From JADLDB01 sp040752975 (GTDB lineage: Bacteria; Myxococcota; Myxococcia; Myxococcales; Myxococcaceae): DNA of 64,000 nt. The DNA lies in assembly GCA_040752975.1 (NCBI GenBank), contig JBFMHF010000005.1, forward strand, positions 50,967-114,966. The letters are read 5' to 3'. Shown one piece after another: positions 40,906 to 51,038 of this stretch (position 1 is its first letter; the number at the start of each line of letters is the position of its first letter). The translations under genes were made by a program, and so were the position numbers. The notes below the pieces were generated by a model. It made no database searches, was not told where the DNA came from, and saw nothing but the letters and a program-made list of their open reading frames with translations.

Positions 40906-41499
40906 TTACGGGTTGTTGTTGTACTGGGTGGTCTGGCTCACGTCGATGCGGCGGCCGAAGAAGTTCAGCGTGGCCTGGCAGGAGACGGAGTCAGGCGAGG
41001 GGTTCTGTGGGGGGCACGGCTCGGTGCCAGCGACGCAGGCGTACTGCGAGTTCAGGCTGATGATGCCGGACGGAGAGGCGCTGTAGTTGTCCCACTTGAC
41101 CGTCACCTGCGTCTGCCGCGACTCGGTGGCGTTGATGCCCGGGAAGGGCGTCACCGCGCTGCGCTGCGCCGAGAAGCTCAGGTCGCCCGTGCCCTCGATC
41201 AGGTCGCTCACCACGATCGTCGGGGAGTCGCCCAGCTTCCAGGACTGGTTGCCCATGTCGAGGTACTGCTTGTCCACGCCGTCCCAGATCACCCACTCGT
41301 CTTCCTTGCGGTAGTTGAGCTCCGTCAGCGTGCCGCGCCCCGACGGCAGGATGTTGCCGCGGAAGCAGCTCGGGTTCGCGATGGAACGGATCGGCGTCTC
41401 GTCGATGGCCATGCGGAACAGGCGGGGCTGGCCCGAGTTGCAGCCGACCAGGGAAAGCAGGGACAGAGCGCCAAGGACGGACAGCTTCAGGGAACGCAT
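40906..41499 (-). CDS. secreted lipoprotein, unknown function
   Basis: 197 aa. Signal peptide MRSLKLSVLGALSLLSLVGC with lipobox LVGC (Cys20). Mature region is beta-rich with Cys residues at SCFRGN, YACVAGTEPCPPQ and VSCQATLNFFG. No known domain. ATG 41499 fits the signal-peptide start; a longer open frame upstream has no signal-like features. The promoter region carries ATGTGGGATG (41557-41566, plus strand), shared with another lipoprotein gene. Confidence 0.75.
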   Translation of the reverse strand: MRSLKLSVLGALSLLSLVGCNSGQPRLFRMAIDETPIRSIANPSCFRGNILPSGRGTLTELNYRKEDEWVIWDGVDKQYLDMGNQSWKLGDSPTIVVSDLIEGTGDLSFSAQRSAVTPFPGINATESRQTQVTVKWDNYSASPSGIISLNSQYACVAGTEPCPPQNPSPDSVSCQATLNFFGRRIDVSQTTQYNNNP

Positions 41500-41623
41500 A
41501 GGTTTGTTTTTCCTTCGGTTTGTGGCCCAGGGAACAGCGGGCGCGGTTTGTCCTACATGTGGGATGAAGTCAATCGTTTCGCCACAGTGGGACACGCCAG
41601 CTCGACGCGGTGTGCAATCGGAA

Positions 41624-42852
<1,229 letters not shown>

Positions 42853-42856
<4 letters not shown>

Positions 42857-43674
42857 CGCCGCCTCCCGCGGGCCGCACCGCGGCGCGCACGGACGATCGC
42901 GTCAGCGACCTCGCCGAAGCCCTTCCCTTCCCGCGAACGGGTGACGAAGGCGGGGCGATCGTCGAGGCGATCGAGGACGTCTTCGATGTTCGCCACGCCC
43001 ACCGACAGGGCAAAGGCGCGGAAGAGCGGTTGATCGTTGAAGCTGTCGCCGACGTAGACGAAGCGGCGATCGGCCGGGGTGAGGCGCGTGCGCCACTCCG
43101 TCTTCAGGAACTGCTGCACGGCGGTGCGCTTGTCGAAGCGCCCCAGCCAGCAGTTGACGTGCACCGAGCTGCGGACCGCAGTGACGCCCCGAGCGCGGAG
43201 GAAGCGCTCCAGCCGATCCGCCCCGGCGGATCCGAGCTTCACGTCCTCGGCGTAGTCGATGGCGAGGTCGACCTCGGTGGCCTGGGAGTCCATGGACAGG
43301 CGCGCGCCGGGCGTCGCGGCGAGGGCCGCTTCCACGTGAGCGAGCAGCGCCCTGCGGTTCGCCGCGCGCTGCCCCGGGGGCTCGGCGTACACCTTGTGGA
43401 GCCGCCCACCCCGCCACGCGAAGTACAGCCCGCCGTTCTCCACGATGACGCCCGCCACCGGCCACTGCCGGGCCCACGCCTCCCCCCAACCCGCCGGGCG
43501 GCCGCTCACCAACACCACCTGGATCCGGTGCGCGTTGAGCCACTCGATGGCCCGCAGCGTGGTGGCCAACAGCCGCCCGCCGGTGGTGATCGTTCCGTCG
43601 ACGTCGGTGAAGACCGCCCGCACCTTCGAGAGGCTCGCCTTCGCCAGCGGCTGCAGGGTGGCTCTCGCCTTCAC
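42853..43674 (-). CDS. HAD-IIB hydrolase (SPP/MPGP-like)
   Basis: 273 aa. Motif I FTDVDGTIT (Asp24, Asp26), motif II SGRPAG, a cap segment between about 85 and 180, Lys in FDKRTAVQQFL, and motif IV YVGDSFNDQPLF. This is the HAD-IIB pattern of sucrose-phosphate, mannosyl-3-phosphoglycerate and Cof-type phosphatases; specificity cannot be read from the sequence. Coupled to the RlmI-like gene downstream; the unknown 365-residue gene is four bases upstream. Confidence 0.88.
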
Positions 43675-43678
43675 CGCT

Positions 43679-44776
43679 TCACCCCTGCGACAGGCCGGCC
43701 AGCAAGACGAGGAACTGCTCCGTCTCGGCGGGCAGCGTCTGCTCGGTCAGCGGGGCCTTGCGCAGCTTGCGGAGGAAGGCGTCGAAGTCGGCGCTCCGGC
43801 CGTAGAGGGACTGGCCCATGCCCACCGCCTCGTTGAAGGCCGCCAGCTTCTCCGGGAAGCTGAGCGCGTTCATCGCGCGCTCCAGCACCACGCCCACCGA
43901 GGCCTGCACCTCTTGATCGTGGTCGATGAGGATCTCCCGATCGTTCACCGCGGCGAAGCCGTCGACGAACTCCACGAAGGGCTCGAGGATGGAGAGCACG
44001 TCGATCTTCGTCACGCCGGGCTGGACGATCAGCGCCTGCAGCTTCTGGCGGAACTCGAGGATCTCCTTCTTGTCCTGCGCGCGCAGGGCCCGCCAGGCGG
44101 CGGTGCGACCGAAGGCGTTGAGCTCCTTCTCCGTCTGCTGGGCGTTGGCCACCACGTCCGGGGGGGCCGCCTCGCTCACCTTGTGGATGCGCGCCCGCAT
44201 CAGCCGGCGGAGGTCCGCGGTGGTCGAGCGCACCACCAGCGTGGACCCCAGCGCCTCTTCGTAGCCGGGCTCCACCTCGCGCCGCTTGCACTCGCCCAGC
44301 ACCGACGCGGTCTCGTACACCATCGAGCCGATCCGGTTGCGGAACTGGAAGCGGAAGGACTGCAGCTCGGCGATCAGGTTCCAGCGATCGCCCACCACCG
44401 AGGGATCTCTCACCCGCATGCCGAACTGGCCCACCTCGGCCTTGAGCTCGTCCGCCGCCTTCTGGAGGATCACGTCGACCTGGTTCTGCCGGGGATCGAC
44501 CACCAGCTCGCCCGGGGGGAACTGGGCCGCCAGCTCGGTGATCAACGCGTGCACGTCGGCGATGGTGCTGCCCACCACCGGCGCCAGCTCTTCCCAGAGC
44601 GAGAGATCAGCCGAGGCCTCGATGGGCGCGTCCTCGTACTTGATGAGATCGAGCTCCCCCAGCTTCCCGATCGCCCGCGCGGCCGCTTCGTGCACCGCGC
44701 GAAGGCGACTGGCGAAGGCGGTGTCTTCCTCGAGCGCGAGGAGCGCGCCGAGGCGGGGGGGCAGCAGTTGATCCAC
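43679..44776 (-). CDS. helical protein of unknown function, 365 aa
   Basis: Not recognised. Almost entirely helical and soluble, with no signal peptide or transmembrane segment. A notable segment is RDPSVVGDRWNLIAELQSFRFQFRNRIGSMV, and several Arg/Glu-rich helices suggest a scaffold or regulatory role. ATG 44776. It heads a tight three-gene minus-strand unit with the HAD phosphatase and the RlmI-like methyltransferase (gaps of 4 and overlap of 4). Confidence 0.65.
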   Translation of the reverse strand: MDQLLPPRLGALLALEEDTAFASRLRAVHEAAARAIGKLGELDLIKYEDAPIEASADLSLWEELAPVVGSTIADVHALITELAAQFPPGELVVDPRQNQVDVILQKAADELKAEVGQFGMRVRDPSVVGDRWNLIAELQSFRFQFRNRIGSMVYETASVLGECKRREVEPGYEEALGSTLVVRSTTADLRRLMRARIHKVSEAAPPDVVANAQQTEKELNAFGRTAAWRALRAQDKKEILEFRQKLQALIVQPGVTKIDVLSILEPFVEFVDGFAAVNDREILIDHDQEVQASVGVVLERAMNALSFPEKLAAFNEAVGMGQSLYGRSADFDAFLRKLRKAPLTEQTLPAETEQFLVLLAGLSQG

Positions 44777-44836
44777 GGCCAGAGCACCTTAGACCCCAAA
44801 CCCCCGCTACAGAAGGAATCTGATAGGCACCCGGGC

Positions 44837-45784
44837 GTGATTCGCGTCCGCAAATTCCACGAGGCGCGCCTGACGGAGGGCGGCGACGAGCTCTTGGCGG
44901 CCCCCGGGCTGACGTGGGTTGACGTGGAGCAGCCCGACGAGGCGCTGCTCAACCGCCTGTCGGAGCGCTTCGGCCTCCACAAGCTGGCGATCGAAGACTG
45001 CCTGCACCTCGACCAGCGGCCCAAGCTGGAGGAGTACCCCGGTCACCAGTTCATCGTGCTCCAGGGCTTCACCTCCGCCGAGCAGTCCCTGGCCGAGGTC
45101 ACCATGCACGAGGTCCACTTCTTCCTCGGGCCCGACTGGCTCATCACCGTCCACGAACACTCGCACGCGGCCATCGACCAGGTGGCCAGGCGGCTGGAGG
45201 CGGACGCCGCGAGCACCATCGGCCGCGGCGTGGACTTCGTCGCCTACCTGGTGGCCGACGCCCTGGTGGACTGGAATTTTCCCCTGCTGGATCGCTTCAA
45301 CGATGCCATCGAGGAGTTGGAGGAGCGGGTGTTCGACGCGGTGCCCGCTCCCTCGCTGATGCAGGAAGCGATGGAGCTCAAGCGGACCCTCGTGCTGGTG
45401 CGGCGGGTCCTCTCGCCCCAGCGCGACGTGGTGGGCCTGTTGGCGCGGCATGGCATCGCCCACGTGCAGGAGCGCACCACGCTGTACTTCCGCGACGTGT
45501 ACGATCACCTGGTGCGGATCTACGAGCAGCTGGAGGCCGCGCGCGATCTGATCGGCAGCGTCGTGGACGGCTACCTGTCGGTGGTGGCCAACCGCACCGC
45601 CGACGTGAGCAAGCAGCTCACCATCTTCGCGACGCTGTTCCTGCCCCTGTCCTTCGTCGTCGGCTTCTTCGGGCAGAACTTCGAGGTGCTGTCCGCGCGC
45701 GGCTTCTTCTGGACCATGCTGGGCCTGATGGTCGCCCTCCCCCTCGCGCTGTTCTGGTGGTTCCACCGGAAAGGCTGGCTCTGA
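44837..45784 (+). CDS. CorA-family divalent-cation channel with GQN signature
   Basis: 315 aa. Typical CorA layout: alpha/beta cytoplasmic domain (about 1-140), a long stalk helix with paired coiled coil (about 160-255), and two C-terminal transmembrane helices (LTIFATLFLPLSFVVGFFG, FFWTMLGLMVALPLALFWWF). The filter motif, normally GMN, is GFFGQN (Gly279-Gln280-Asn281), which could alter selectivity or conductance; GQN is not in the classical Mg motif. GTG 44837; the stop TGA is directly followed by the ATG of the hydrolase gene (TGAATG). Confidence 0.88.
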   Translation: MIRVRKFHEARLTEGGDELLAAPGLTWVDVEQPDEALLNRLSERFGLHKLAIEDCLHLDQRPKLEEYPGHQFIVLQGFTSAEQSLAEVTMHEVHFFLGPDWLITVHEHSHAAIDQVARRLEADAASTIGRGVDFVAYLVADALVDWNFPLLDRFNDAIEELEERVFDAVPAPSLMQEAMELKRTLVLVRRVLSPQRDVVGLLARHGIAHVQERTTLYFRDVYDHLVRIYEQLEAARDLIGSVVDGYLSVVANRTADVSKQLTIFATLFLPLSFVVGFFGQNFEVLSARGFFWTMLGLMVALPLALFWWFHRKGWL

Positions 45785-46567
45785 ATGCCCCACGTGGCGA
45801 TCTCAGGCAGGACGCTGCACTTCGAGGACCGCGGTGAGGGCAAGCCCGTTCTGCTCCTGCACGGCTTCCCCTTCTCCTCGGAGTCCTTCTGGCCGCAGCT
45901 CGACGCGCCGCCGACGGGGTGCCGGCTGATCGTCCCCGACCACCGCGGCTTCGGACAGAGCGCGCTGGCCCCGGGTGTCTCGACGATGGAGGCGCTCGCC
46001 GACGACGCGCTCGCGCTGCTCGACGCGCTGGGGATCTCACAGGCAGTCGTGGGCGGGGTGTCGATGGGCGGGTACGTGGCGATCGCCCTCACCCGGAAGG
46101 ACCCGGGCCGCGTGAAGGGGCTGCTCCTCATCGACACCCAGTCCTCGGCCGACGACGAGGCGGGGAAGGCCCGGCGCGAGGCGGTGGCGCAGGAGGTCGA
46201 GGCGAAGGGCATGGGGCCGCTCGTCGAGGCGATGCTGCCGCGGCTCCTGGCGGCCGGCGCCCCGCTGGAGGTGAAGGCGCGGGTGGAGAAGCTGATGCGC
46301 GCGCAGAGCCCGGCGGCGACGGCCGCGGCTTCCCGGGGCATGGCCACCCGCACCGACGGCAGAGACATCCTCTCCCGGTTCGGCGGCCCCTGCCTGGTGA
46401 TCGTCGGCGAGCACGACGTCATCACCCCCGTCGAGAAGGCGCGGGCGATGGCCTCCCTGCTGCCCCAGGCCACCCTGGCCGTCATCCCCGGCGCGGGGCA
46501 CCTCCCCAACCTCGAGGCCCCGGAGGCCTTTCAGCGGGCCGTCTCCCCCTTCCTTGCTGCCATATAA
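45785..46567 (+). CDS. alpha/beta-hydrolase (esterase/haloperoxidase-like)
   Basis: 260 aa. Oxyanion strand LLLHGFPFSS, nucleophile elbow GVSMGG (Ser93), acid in IVGEHDVITP (Asp), and His in GAGHLPNLEAP. This is the classic catalytic triad of the haloperoxidase-like alpha/beta hydrolases. The substrate cannot be stated. It starts immediately after the corA stop, with which it is probably co-transcribed. A strong hairpin follows at 46592-46619. Confidence 0.9.
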   Translation: MPHVAISGRTLHFEDRGEGKPVLLLHGFPFSSESFWPQLDAPPTGCRLIVPDHRGFGQSALAPGVSTMEALADDALALLDALGISQAVVGGVSMGGYVAIALTRKDPGRVKGLLLIDTQSSADDEAGKARREAVAQEVEAKGMGPLVEAMLPRLLAAGAPLEVKARVEKLMRAQSPAATAAASRGMATRTDGRDILSRFGGPCLVIVGEHDVITPVEKARAMASLLPQATLAVIPGAGHLPNLEAPEAFQRAVSPFLAAI

Positions 46568-46591
46568 CCCGTTGAAATGAATAACGTATTT

Positions 46592-46619
46592 CCGCGGGGT
46601 CCTCTGAGGATCCCCGCGG
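46592..46619. terminator. strong hairpin between hydrolase and sigma-factor genes
   Basis: CCGCGGGG (46592-46599) pairs with CCCCGCGG (46612-46619); with one bulged base the stem continues TCCTC/GAGGA to give about 13 pairs with a tiny loop. It lies 24 bases after the hydrolase stop and before an AT-poor leader. No U-tract follows, so it may be an attenuator or leader structure of the sigma-factor operon as well as a terminator. Confidence 0.45.
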
Positions 46620-46657
46620 GCGGCAATCGGCGCGTGGGTGGGGGCGTAAGGGCTTGC

Positions 46658-47299
46658 GTGGACTCGCTGATCGCCATCACCCCGCCGTTGGAGATGTCGC
46701 TGGGACTCATGTCCACCGAGGCGATCGCACAGCCCTGGATTGACGAGGTGCGTCGCGCGCGCCGGGGTGACGATCAGGCCTTCGCGGCGCTGGTGCGGGC
46801 GGTGCAGCGGCCGGTGTACGGGTTGTGCCTGCGGCTGCTGCGCACCGAGGCCGAGGCGTCGGAGGTGGCGCAGGAGACCTTCCTGCGCGCGTACCAGCAC
46901 CTCGATCGCTACGACGAGTCGCGGCCCTTCGAGCTCTGGGTGCTGACCATCGCCCGCAACCTGTGCCTCGACATCCTCCGCCGCCGCTCGAAGGTGAAGA
47001 CGGAGGACGTCGCGGATCACGAGCAGGCGCTGCCCTCGGGTGAGGCCAGCCTGGAAGAGAAGGCGATCGCCCGGCAGGAGCGCCAGTCGCTGGAAGACGC
47101 GATGGCCACGCTCTCCGTCGAGGATCGCGAGGTGCTGGCCCTCTATTACGTGCAGAAGCGCACCACGAAGGAGATCGCCGTGGTGATGAACGTGGCGCCC
47201 GGCACCATCATGGCCCGGCTGTTCCGCGCGCGTGAGAAGCTGCGCCAGCGCATGCAGCCGGCCGAGCCCGCGGCGCAGACGAAGGAGGCGACGACATGA
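46658..47299 (+). CDS. ECF-type RNA polymerase sigma-70 factor
   Basis: 213 aa. Region 2 is at about 25-95 (QRPVYGLCLRLLRTEAEASEVAQETFLRAYQHLDRY, PFELWVLTIARNLCLDILRRR) and region 4 at about 140-195 (LSVEDREVLALYYVQKRTTKEIAVVMNVAPGTIMARLFRAREKL). Region 3 is absent, typical of ECF sigma factors. GTG 46658 is selected for its AAGGG five bases upstream; ATG 46694 and 46709 are possible shorter starts. The stop overlaps the next ATG (ATGA), indicating a coupled regulator gene. Confidence 0.9.
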   Translation: MDSLIAITPPLEMSLGLMSTEAIAQPWIDEVRRARRGDDQAFAALVRAVQRPVYGLCLRLLRTEAEASEVAQETFLRAYQHLDRYDESRPFELWVLTIARNLCLDILRRRSKVKTEDVADHEQALPSGEASLEEKAIARQERQSLEDAMATLSVEDREVLALYYVQKRTTKEIAVVMNVAPGTIMARLFRAREKLRQRMQPAEPAAQTKEATT

Positions 47300-47775
47300 G
47301 CAACGAGCTGGATGATCGCGAGCTCGAGGCCCTCATCGCCTCGCTGGCGTCGACGGACGAAGAGCGCGCCGCCCTGCTGGAAGAGCACCGGCAGCTCGAG
47401 AAGGACCTGCTGCGGCTGTCCGACCCCCTGCCTCCCGCGGACTTCGTGGGCCAGGTGATGAGGAAGGTCGCGGCCAGCCCGGCGCGGGTGTCGAAGGTGG
47501 AAGTCGTCACCGCGGGGATCATCGTCTTCGTGACGGTGGCCCTGGCGGCGGTGACGTTGGCGGCCACGGGCGGCTTCGCGGGGAGCTTCGGCCTCGCGCT
47601 GGCGCAGCTGGCCATGAACGTGCGTGAGGCGCTCGTCGCGGTGGGCAGCGGGCTCCTGGCGCTCTGGTCGACGGCGGCACTGCCTGCGGCGGTGGCGCTG
47701 TCCATGCTGTTGGCCGCGTCCCTGATGGCGCTCAAGCGCTCGCTCAGGCCGGCCAACGTGAAGGTGACGTCATGA
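47296..47775 (+). CDS. probable anti-sigma factor, membrane-bound
   Basis: 159 aa. An acidic, helical N-terminus (ELDDRELEALIASLASTDEERAALLEEH), the helix PPADFVGQVMRKVAASP typical of anti-sigma N-domains, then two or three transmembrane helices (VVTAGIIVFVTVALAAVTLAA, LPAAVALSMLLAASLMAL). The zinc-binding HxxxCxxC of ZAS anti-sigmas is absent. Its position directly after and overlapping the sigma gene supports the role; the identity itself is inference. Confidence 0.7.
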   Translation: MSNELDDRELEALIASLASTDEERAALLEEHRQLEKDLLRLSDPLPPADFVGQVMRKVAASPARVSKVEVVTAGIIVFVTVALAAVTLAATGGFAGSFGLALAQLAMNVREALVAVGSGLLALWSTAALPAAVALSMLLAASLMALKRSLRPANVKVTS

Positions 47776-49235
47776 CGTTTCTGCCCATCCTCGCAGCGGT
47801 GGCCCTCACGGCCGGCCCCGTGTCGCTCCAGTACGAAGGGCCGCTCAAGGACGCGCTCAAGGAGATCGCCCAGAAGGGCGGCCTCAACGTGGTGGTGGCG
47901 GCGCCGCTCAATGAGCAGGTCCAGGTGCACCTGAAGGACGTCTCTGCCGAAGAGGCGCTGGAGACGGTGGCGAAGGTGTACAGCCTGGAAGTGACGAAGC
48001 AGGGCAAGCTGTGGGTGATCCGCTCCACGTCGCCCGCCCCGAAGGCAGAGAGCACGGCTCCCCTGTCCGGCGTCGCAGCGCCAGCCGTGCCAGCCGTGCC
48101 GCCCGTGCCGCCCGTGCCGCCGATCGTCCCACCGGGCCTTCCGCCGCTGGGCGACCCCGAGGCTGCGCTGGATCCCGACGCCCTGCGCGAACATGCGGAT
48201 CGGGTGCGCGAGGAAGCGGAGCGCGCGCGGGAAGAGGCCGAGGCGCTGCGCGAGGCGTTGCGCGAGCAGGCCGACGAGGCCCGGGAGCGCGCCCGCGAAT
48301 TGGCCGACGCCCAGCGGGAAGAAGCCCAGGCGCTGCGCGAGCACGCCCAGGCGCAGGCCGAGGTCGCGCGAGCCCACGCCGAGGTCGCACGGCAGCGGGT
48401 GGGCGCCGGCGGCCCGGTGCGGATCGAGGCCGGCACGGTGGTGGACTCGGCGGTGGCCTACGGCGGTCCGGTGATCGTCGAGGCCGGGGCGGTGGTGGAC
48501 GGCGACGCGGTGGCCTTTGGCGGCGACGTGGTGCTGGAAGCCGGCGCGGTGGTGAAGGGCGACGCAGTGTCCTTCGGCGGCTCGGTGGTGAAGAACGAGG
48601 GCGCCGTGGTGGAAGGCGACTCGGTCAACTTCGGCGGCGCGGGCATCGGCAGCGCGATGGCGCGCAGCATGGTGAAGCGGGAAAAGGCCACCCGGGCGGT
48701 GGAGAGCGGCTCGAGCAGCGGGCCGTCCTTCGGGACGCGCTTCGCCGGCTTCCTCCTCGAGTTCGCGGTCCTCTTCGGGCTGGGCTTCCTGATGATGATG
48801 TTCGCGCCCCAGCGCATGAAGGCCATCGAGGACAACGTGCGGCGTGAGCCGGTGAAGAATGGGCTGGCGGGCTTCCTCGGCCTGCTGGCGGCCGTGCCGG
48901 CGACGCTCATCCTGGTGGTGACGCTGGTGGGCATCCCGGTGGCGATCTTCCTCTGGCCGGCGATCGTCTTCTTCAGCGCGGTGGGGCTGGTGGCGGTCGC
49001 GAACCGGCTCGGCGTGGCGCTGCCCAGCGGGCGGCTGCGCAAGACGCAGGCGCTGGCGCTGGCCCTCGGCATCCTGGCGCTCATGCTGGTGTCGCTCATC
49101 CCGGTGCTCGGGAAGATCGTCTTGATCATCGCGGCGCTGATCGGCTTCGGCGCCATCATCCGCACGCGCTTCGGACAGCCGACGCGCGGCACGCCGATCT
49201 TCGACTCCGCCGGGTCGACGCCGATCGCCACCTGA
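47772..49235 (+). CDS. STN-domain / bactofilin-like multispanning membrane protein
   Basis: 487 aa. The N-terminus has a signal-like segment (FLPILAAVALTAGPVS), then a Secretin/TonB N-terminal (STN) domain at about 20-85 (PLKDALKEIAQKGGLNVVVAAPLNEQVQVHLKDVSAEEAL). Next is a Pro-rich linker, a long Ala/Glu/Arg coiled coil (about 138-210) and four beta-helix repeats of bactofilin type (about 212-290, for example PVIVEAGAVVDGDAVAFGGD). Four or five transmembrane helices close the protein. The ATG overlaps the anti-sigma stop (ATGA). The mix of sensor-like STN and polymerising repeats beside a sigma/anti-sigma pair is notable. Confidence 0.8.
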   Translation: MTFLPILAAVALTAGPVSLQYEGPLKDALKEIAQKGGLNVVVAAPLNEQVQVHLKDVSAEEALETVAKVYSLEVTKQGKLWVIRSTSPAPKAESTAPLSGVAAPAVPAVPPVPPVPPIVPPGLPPLGDPEAALDPDALREHADRVREEAERAREEAEALREALREQADEARERARELADAQREEAQALREHAQAQAEVARAHAEVARQRVGAGGPVRIEAGTVVDSAVAYGGPVIVEAGAVVDGDAVAFGGDVVLEAGAVVKGDAVSFGGSVVKNEGAVVEGDSVNFGGAGIGSAMARSMVKREKATRAVESGSSSGPSFGTRFAGFLLEFAVLFGLGFLMMMFAPQRMKAIEDNVRREPVKNGLAGFLGLLAAVPATLILVVTLVGIPVAIFLWPAIVFFSAVGLVAVANRLGVALPSGRLRKTQALALALGILALMLVSLIPVLGKIVLIIAALIGFGAIIRTRFGQPTRGTPIFDSAGSTPIAT

Positions 49236-49310
49236 CGCCACTTCCTGCCGAAGCAGCTCGACGCCCTGCCTTCCCGGCGGGGCGTTGTCGTTTGTTAGGC
49301 TCTTCGCCTG

Positions 49311-50096
49311 ATGGCCGATCTTCCCGACGTGCTGGACGCGATGGGCAAGACGCCGCGCGAGTTCGGCACGATGCACGTGCACTTCGAGGGCTACCACGTG
49401 GTGGACGGAAACCGCTGCGTGGCCTCGGTGCTGGCGCAGGCGGCCTTCGTCCCCAGCGCTGGCGCGAGCCTCCGGCTCTTCGATGGAGAGGCCGAGCTCG
49501 CCTCCGCCCTGATCCTCCCCCTGGACGACGGGCGGGTGCTGCGCTTCCGGATCCCCTTCCGCAAGCAGCCAGCCACCGAATCGCTGACACTGAAGGTCGA
49601 CGCACCGGAGCCGTCGGCGTCCGCCGTGCGCGTACGCCCCGTGTGGAAGTTACTCGACACCTTCGAGATCCCCCGGCTGTCGGAGATGAACCCGGTCCAC
49701 GCCGACGACGACCTGCTGACGCTCGGCGGGCGAGCGGCGGTGCTCGCGCTCGCCGGCGGCCTCACCGGGAGCCTGTTCCTCCAGGCCGCGGGAGTCGGAA
49801 GCGCCGCCCTGGAGGCCACCCCCCAGACGAAGGTGCACCGCGCCCAGGAGCTCCCACCTCTTGCCGGTCCTCGACTGGAAGGGGTTACGCGGCCGATCGA
49901 CGGCGTCGAAGCGGAGGTCGTCTGGACGGTGGGCCAGGCGATCCCGGAGGCGCCCCCGCCGGTTCCGCAGGTGAAGCCGGCGGCGCCCGCCCAGGCAGGG
50001 GCGCTGCGCTGGTGTCGGACGTGCGGCTTCGAGGGTCCCGCGGCCGAGTATGAGCGCGCCCGCAGCTGTCCGCGCTGCGACGAGCCCTGGTTCTGA
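49311..50096 (+). CDS. unknown protein with C-terminal zinc-ribbon
   Basis: 261 aa. N-terminal two-thirds unrecognised (MADLPDVLDAMGKTPREFGTMHVHFEGYHVVDGNRCVA...), with a hydrophobic segment about 140-165 (GGRAAVLALAGGLTGSLFLQAAGV) that is borderline as a membrane helix. The C-terminal 30 residues form a zinc ribbon: WCRTCGFEG ... SCPRCDEPWF with CxxC-CxxC. Function unknown; possibly nucleic-acid- or protein-binding. Confidence 0.7.
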   Translation: MADLPDVLDAMGKTPREFGTMHVHFEGYHVVDGNRCVASVLAQAAFVPSAGASLRLFDGEAELASALILPLDDGRVLRFRIPFRKQPATESLTLKVDAPEPSASAVRVRPVWKLLDTFEIPRLSEMNPVHADDDLLTLGGRAAVLALAGGLTGSLFLQAAGVGSAALEATPQTKVHRAQELPPLAGPRLEGVTRPIDGVEAEVVWTVGQAIPEAPPPVPQVKPAAPAQAGALRWCRTCGFEGPAAEYERARSCPRCDEPWF

Positions 50097-50099
50097 CCG

Positions 50100-51038
50100 T
50101 CACGCCGCCGTGCGCCGGCAGATCTCCACCGTCAGGTGATCGATGTCGGCCACGGCCAACGCCGCTTCCTTGTACTGTGCGAGCGTGTGCGGCTGGGTCG
50201 ACGAGACGGACACCACGCACACCACCTGCTTCGGCCCCACGCGCCAGAGGTGCAGGTCCTCGACCTTCGTGTCGCCGAGCGACTCGAGCGCCACCAGCAC
50301 CTTCTCCCGCAGCTTCGTGGACGGATCGAGATCGATGAGCTGGCGGGCACACTGGCCGACCAGCCCGACGCCCCACCGGAGGATCACCACCGCGCCCACC
50401 AGCGCGACCACCGGATCGACCCAGCCCCAGCCGAGGAACTTCCCGGCGAGCAGCGCGGCGATCGCCAGCACCGACGTCAGCGCGTCGGCCACCACGTGCA
50501 GGTACGCCGCCCGCAGGTTGTGATCGTGCTCGTGGGCGTGGTCGTGATCGTGCGGGTGATCATGTCCGTGCCCGTCGTCGAGCAGCTTCGCTGAGACGAG
50601 GTTGACGACGAGCCCGATGAGCGCCACGGGGAACGCCTCGGCGAAGCGCACCGTCTCAGGCGCCAGGAAGCGGTTCACCGCCTGGAAGATCATCTCCACC
50701 GCGACGAAGAGCATCAGGCCGGCGCTGGTGTACCCGGCGAGCGCGTAGACCTTCCCCGTGCCGAAGGCGAACTGCGTCTGCCCGGCGCGGGTGCGCGCGT
50801 ACCAGTACGCCAGCGCGGAGATCCCCAGGGCGCCGACGTGCGTGCCCATGTGCCAGCCATCGGCGGTGAGCGCCAGCGAGCGGGTCCAGTAGCCGAACGC
50901 CAGCTCGGCCACCATCATCGCGAACGTCAGGTACACCACCCAGCGGGTGCGGCGCTCCGACGCCTCGTGCTTCGGCGGCGCGTGGACGGCGCAGGCTGGA
51001 GCCGGATCGACCGGCTTGACGTCAGCTGCAGTCGTCAC
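50100..51038 (-). CDS. CDF-family metal-cation exporter, DmeF-like
   Basis: 312 aa with six transmembrane helices and a cytoplasmic C-terminal domain (about 220-312). The site-A motif is in LTADGWHMGTHVGAL (the family HxxxD-type motif), and the intracellular loop is His-rich (DDGHGHDHPHDHDHAHEHDH), as in the DmeF/CzrB group that exports Co, Ni or Zn. DmeF-type proteins expel Co2+/Ni2+; metal preference here is unproven. The Fur-family gene overlaps its start by 17 bases, so the regulator and exporter are co-expressed. Confidence 0.9.
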   Translation of the reverse strand: MTTAADVKPVDPAPACAVHAPPKHEASERRTRWVVYLTFAMMVAELAFGYWTRSLALTADGWHMGTHVGALGISALAYWYARTRAGQTQFAFGTGKVYALAGYTSAGLMLFVAVEMIFQAVNRFLAPETVRFAEAFPVALIGLVVNLVSAKLLDDGHGHDHPHDHDHAHEHDHNLRAAYLHVVADALTSVLAIAALLAGKFLGWGWVDPVVALVGAVVILRWGVGLVGQCARQLIDLDPSTKLREKVLVALESLGDTKVEDLHLWRVGPKQVVCVVSVSSTQPHTLAQYKEAALAVADIDHLTVEICRRTAA

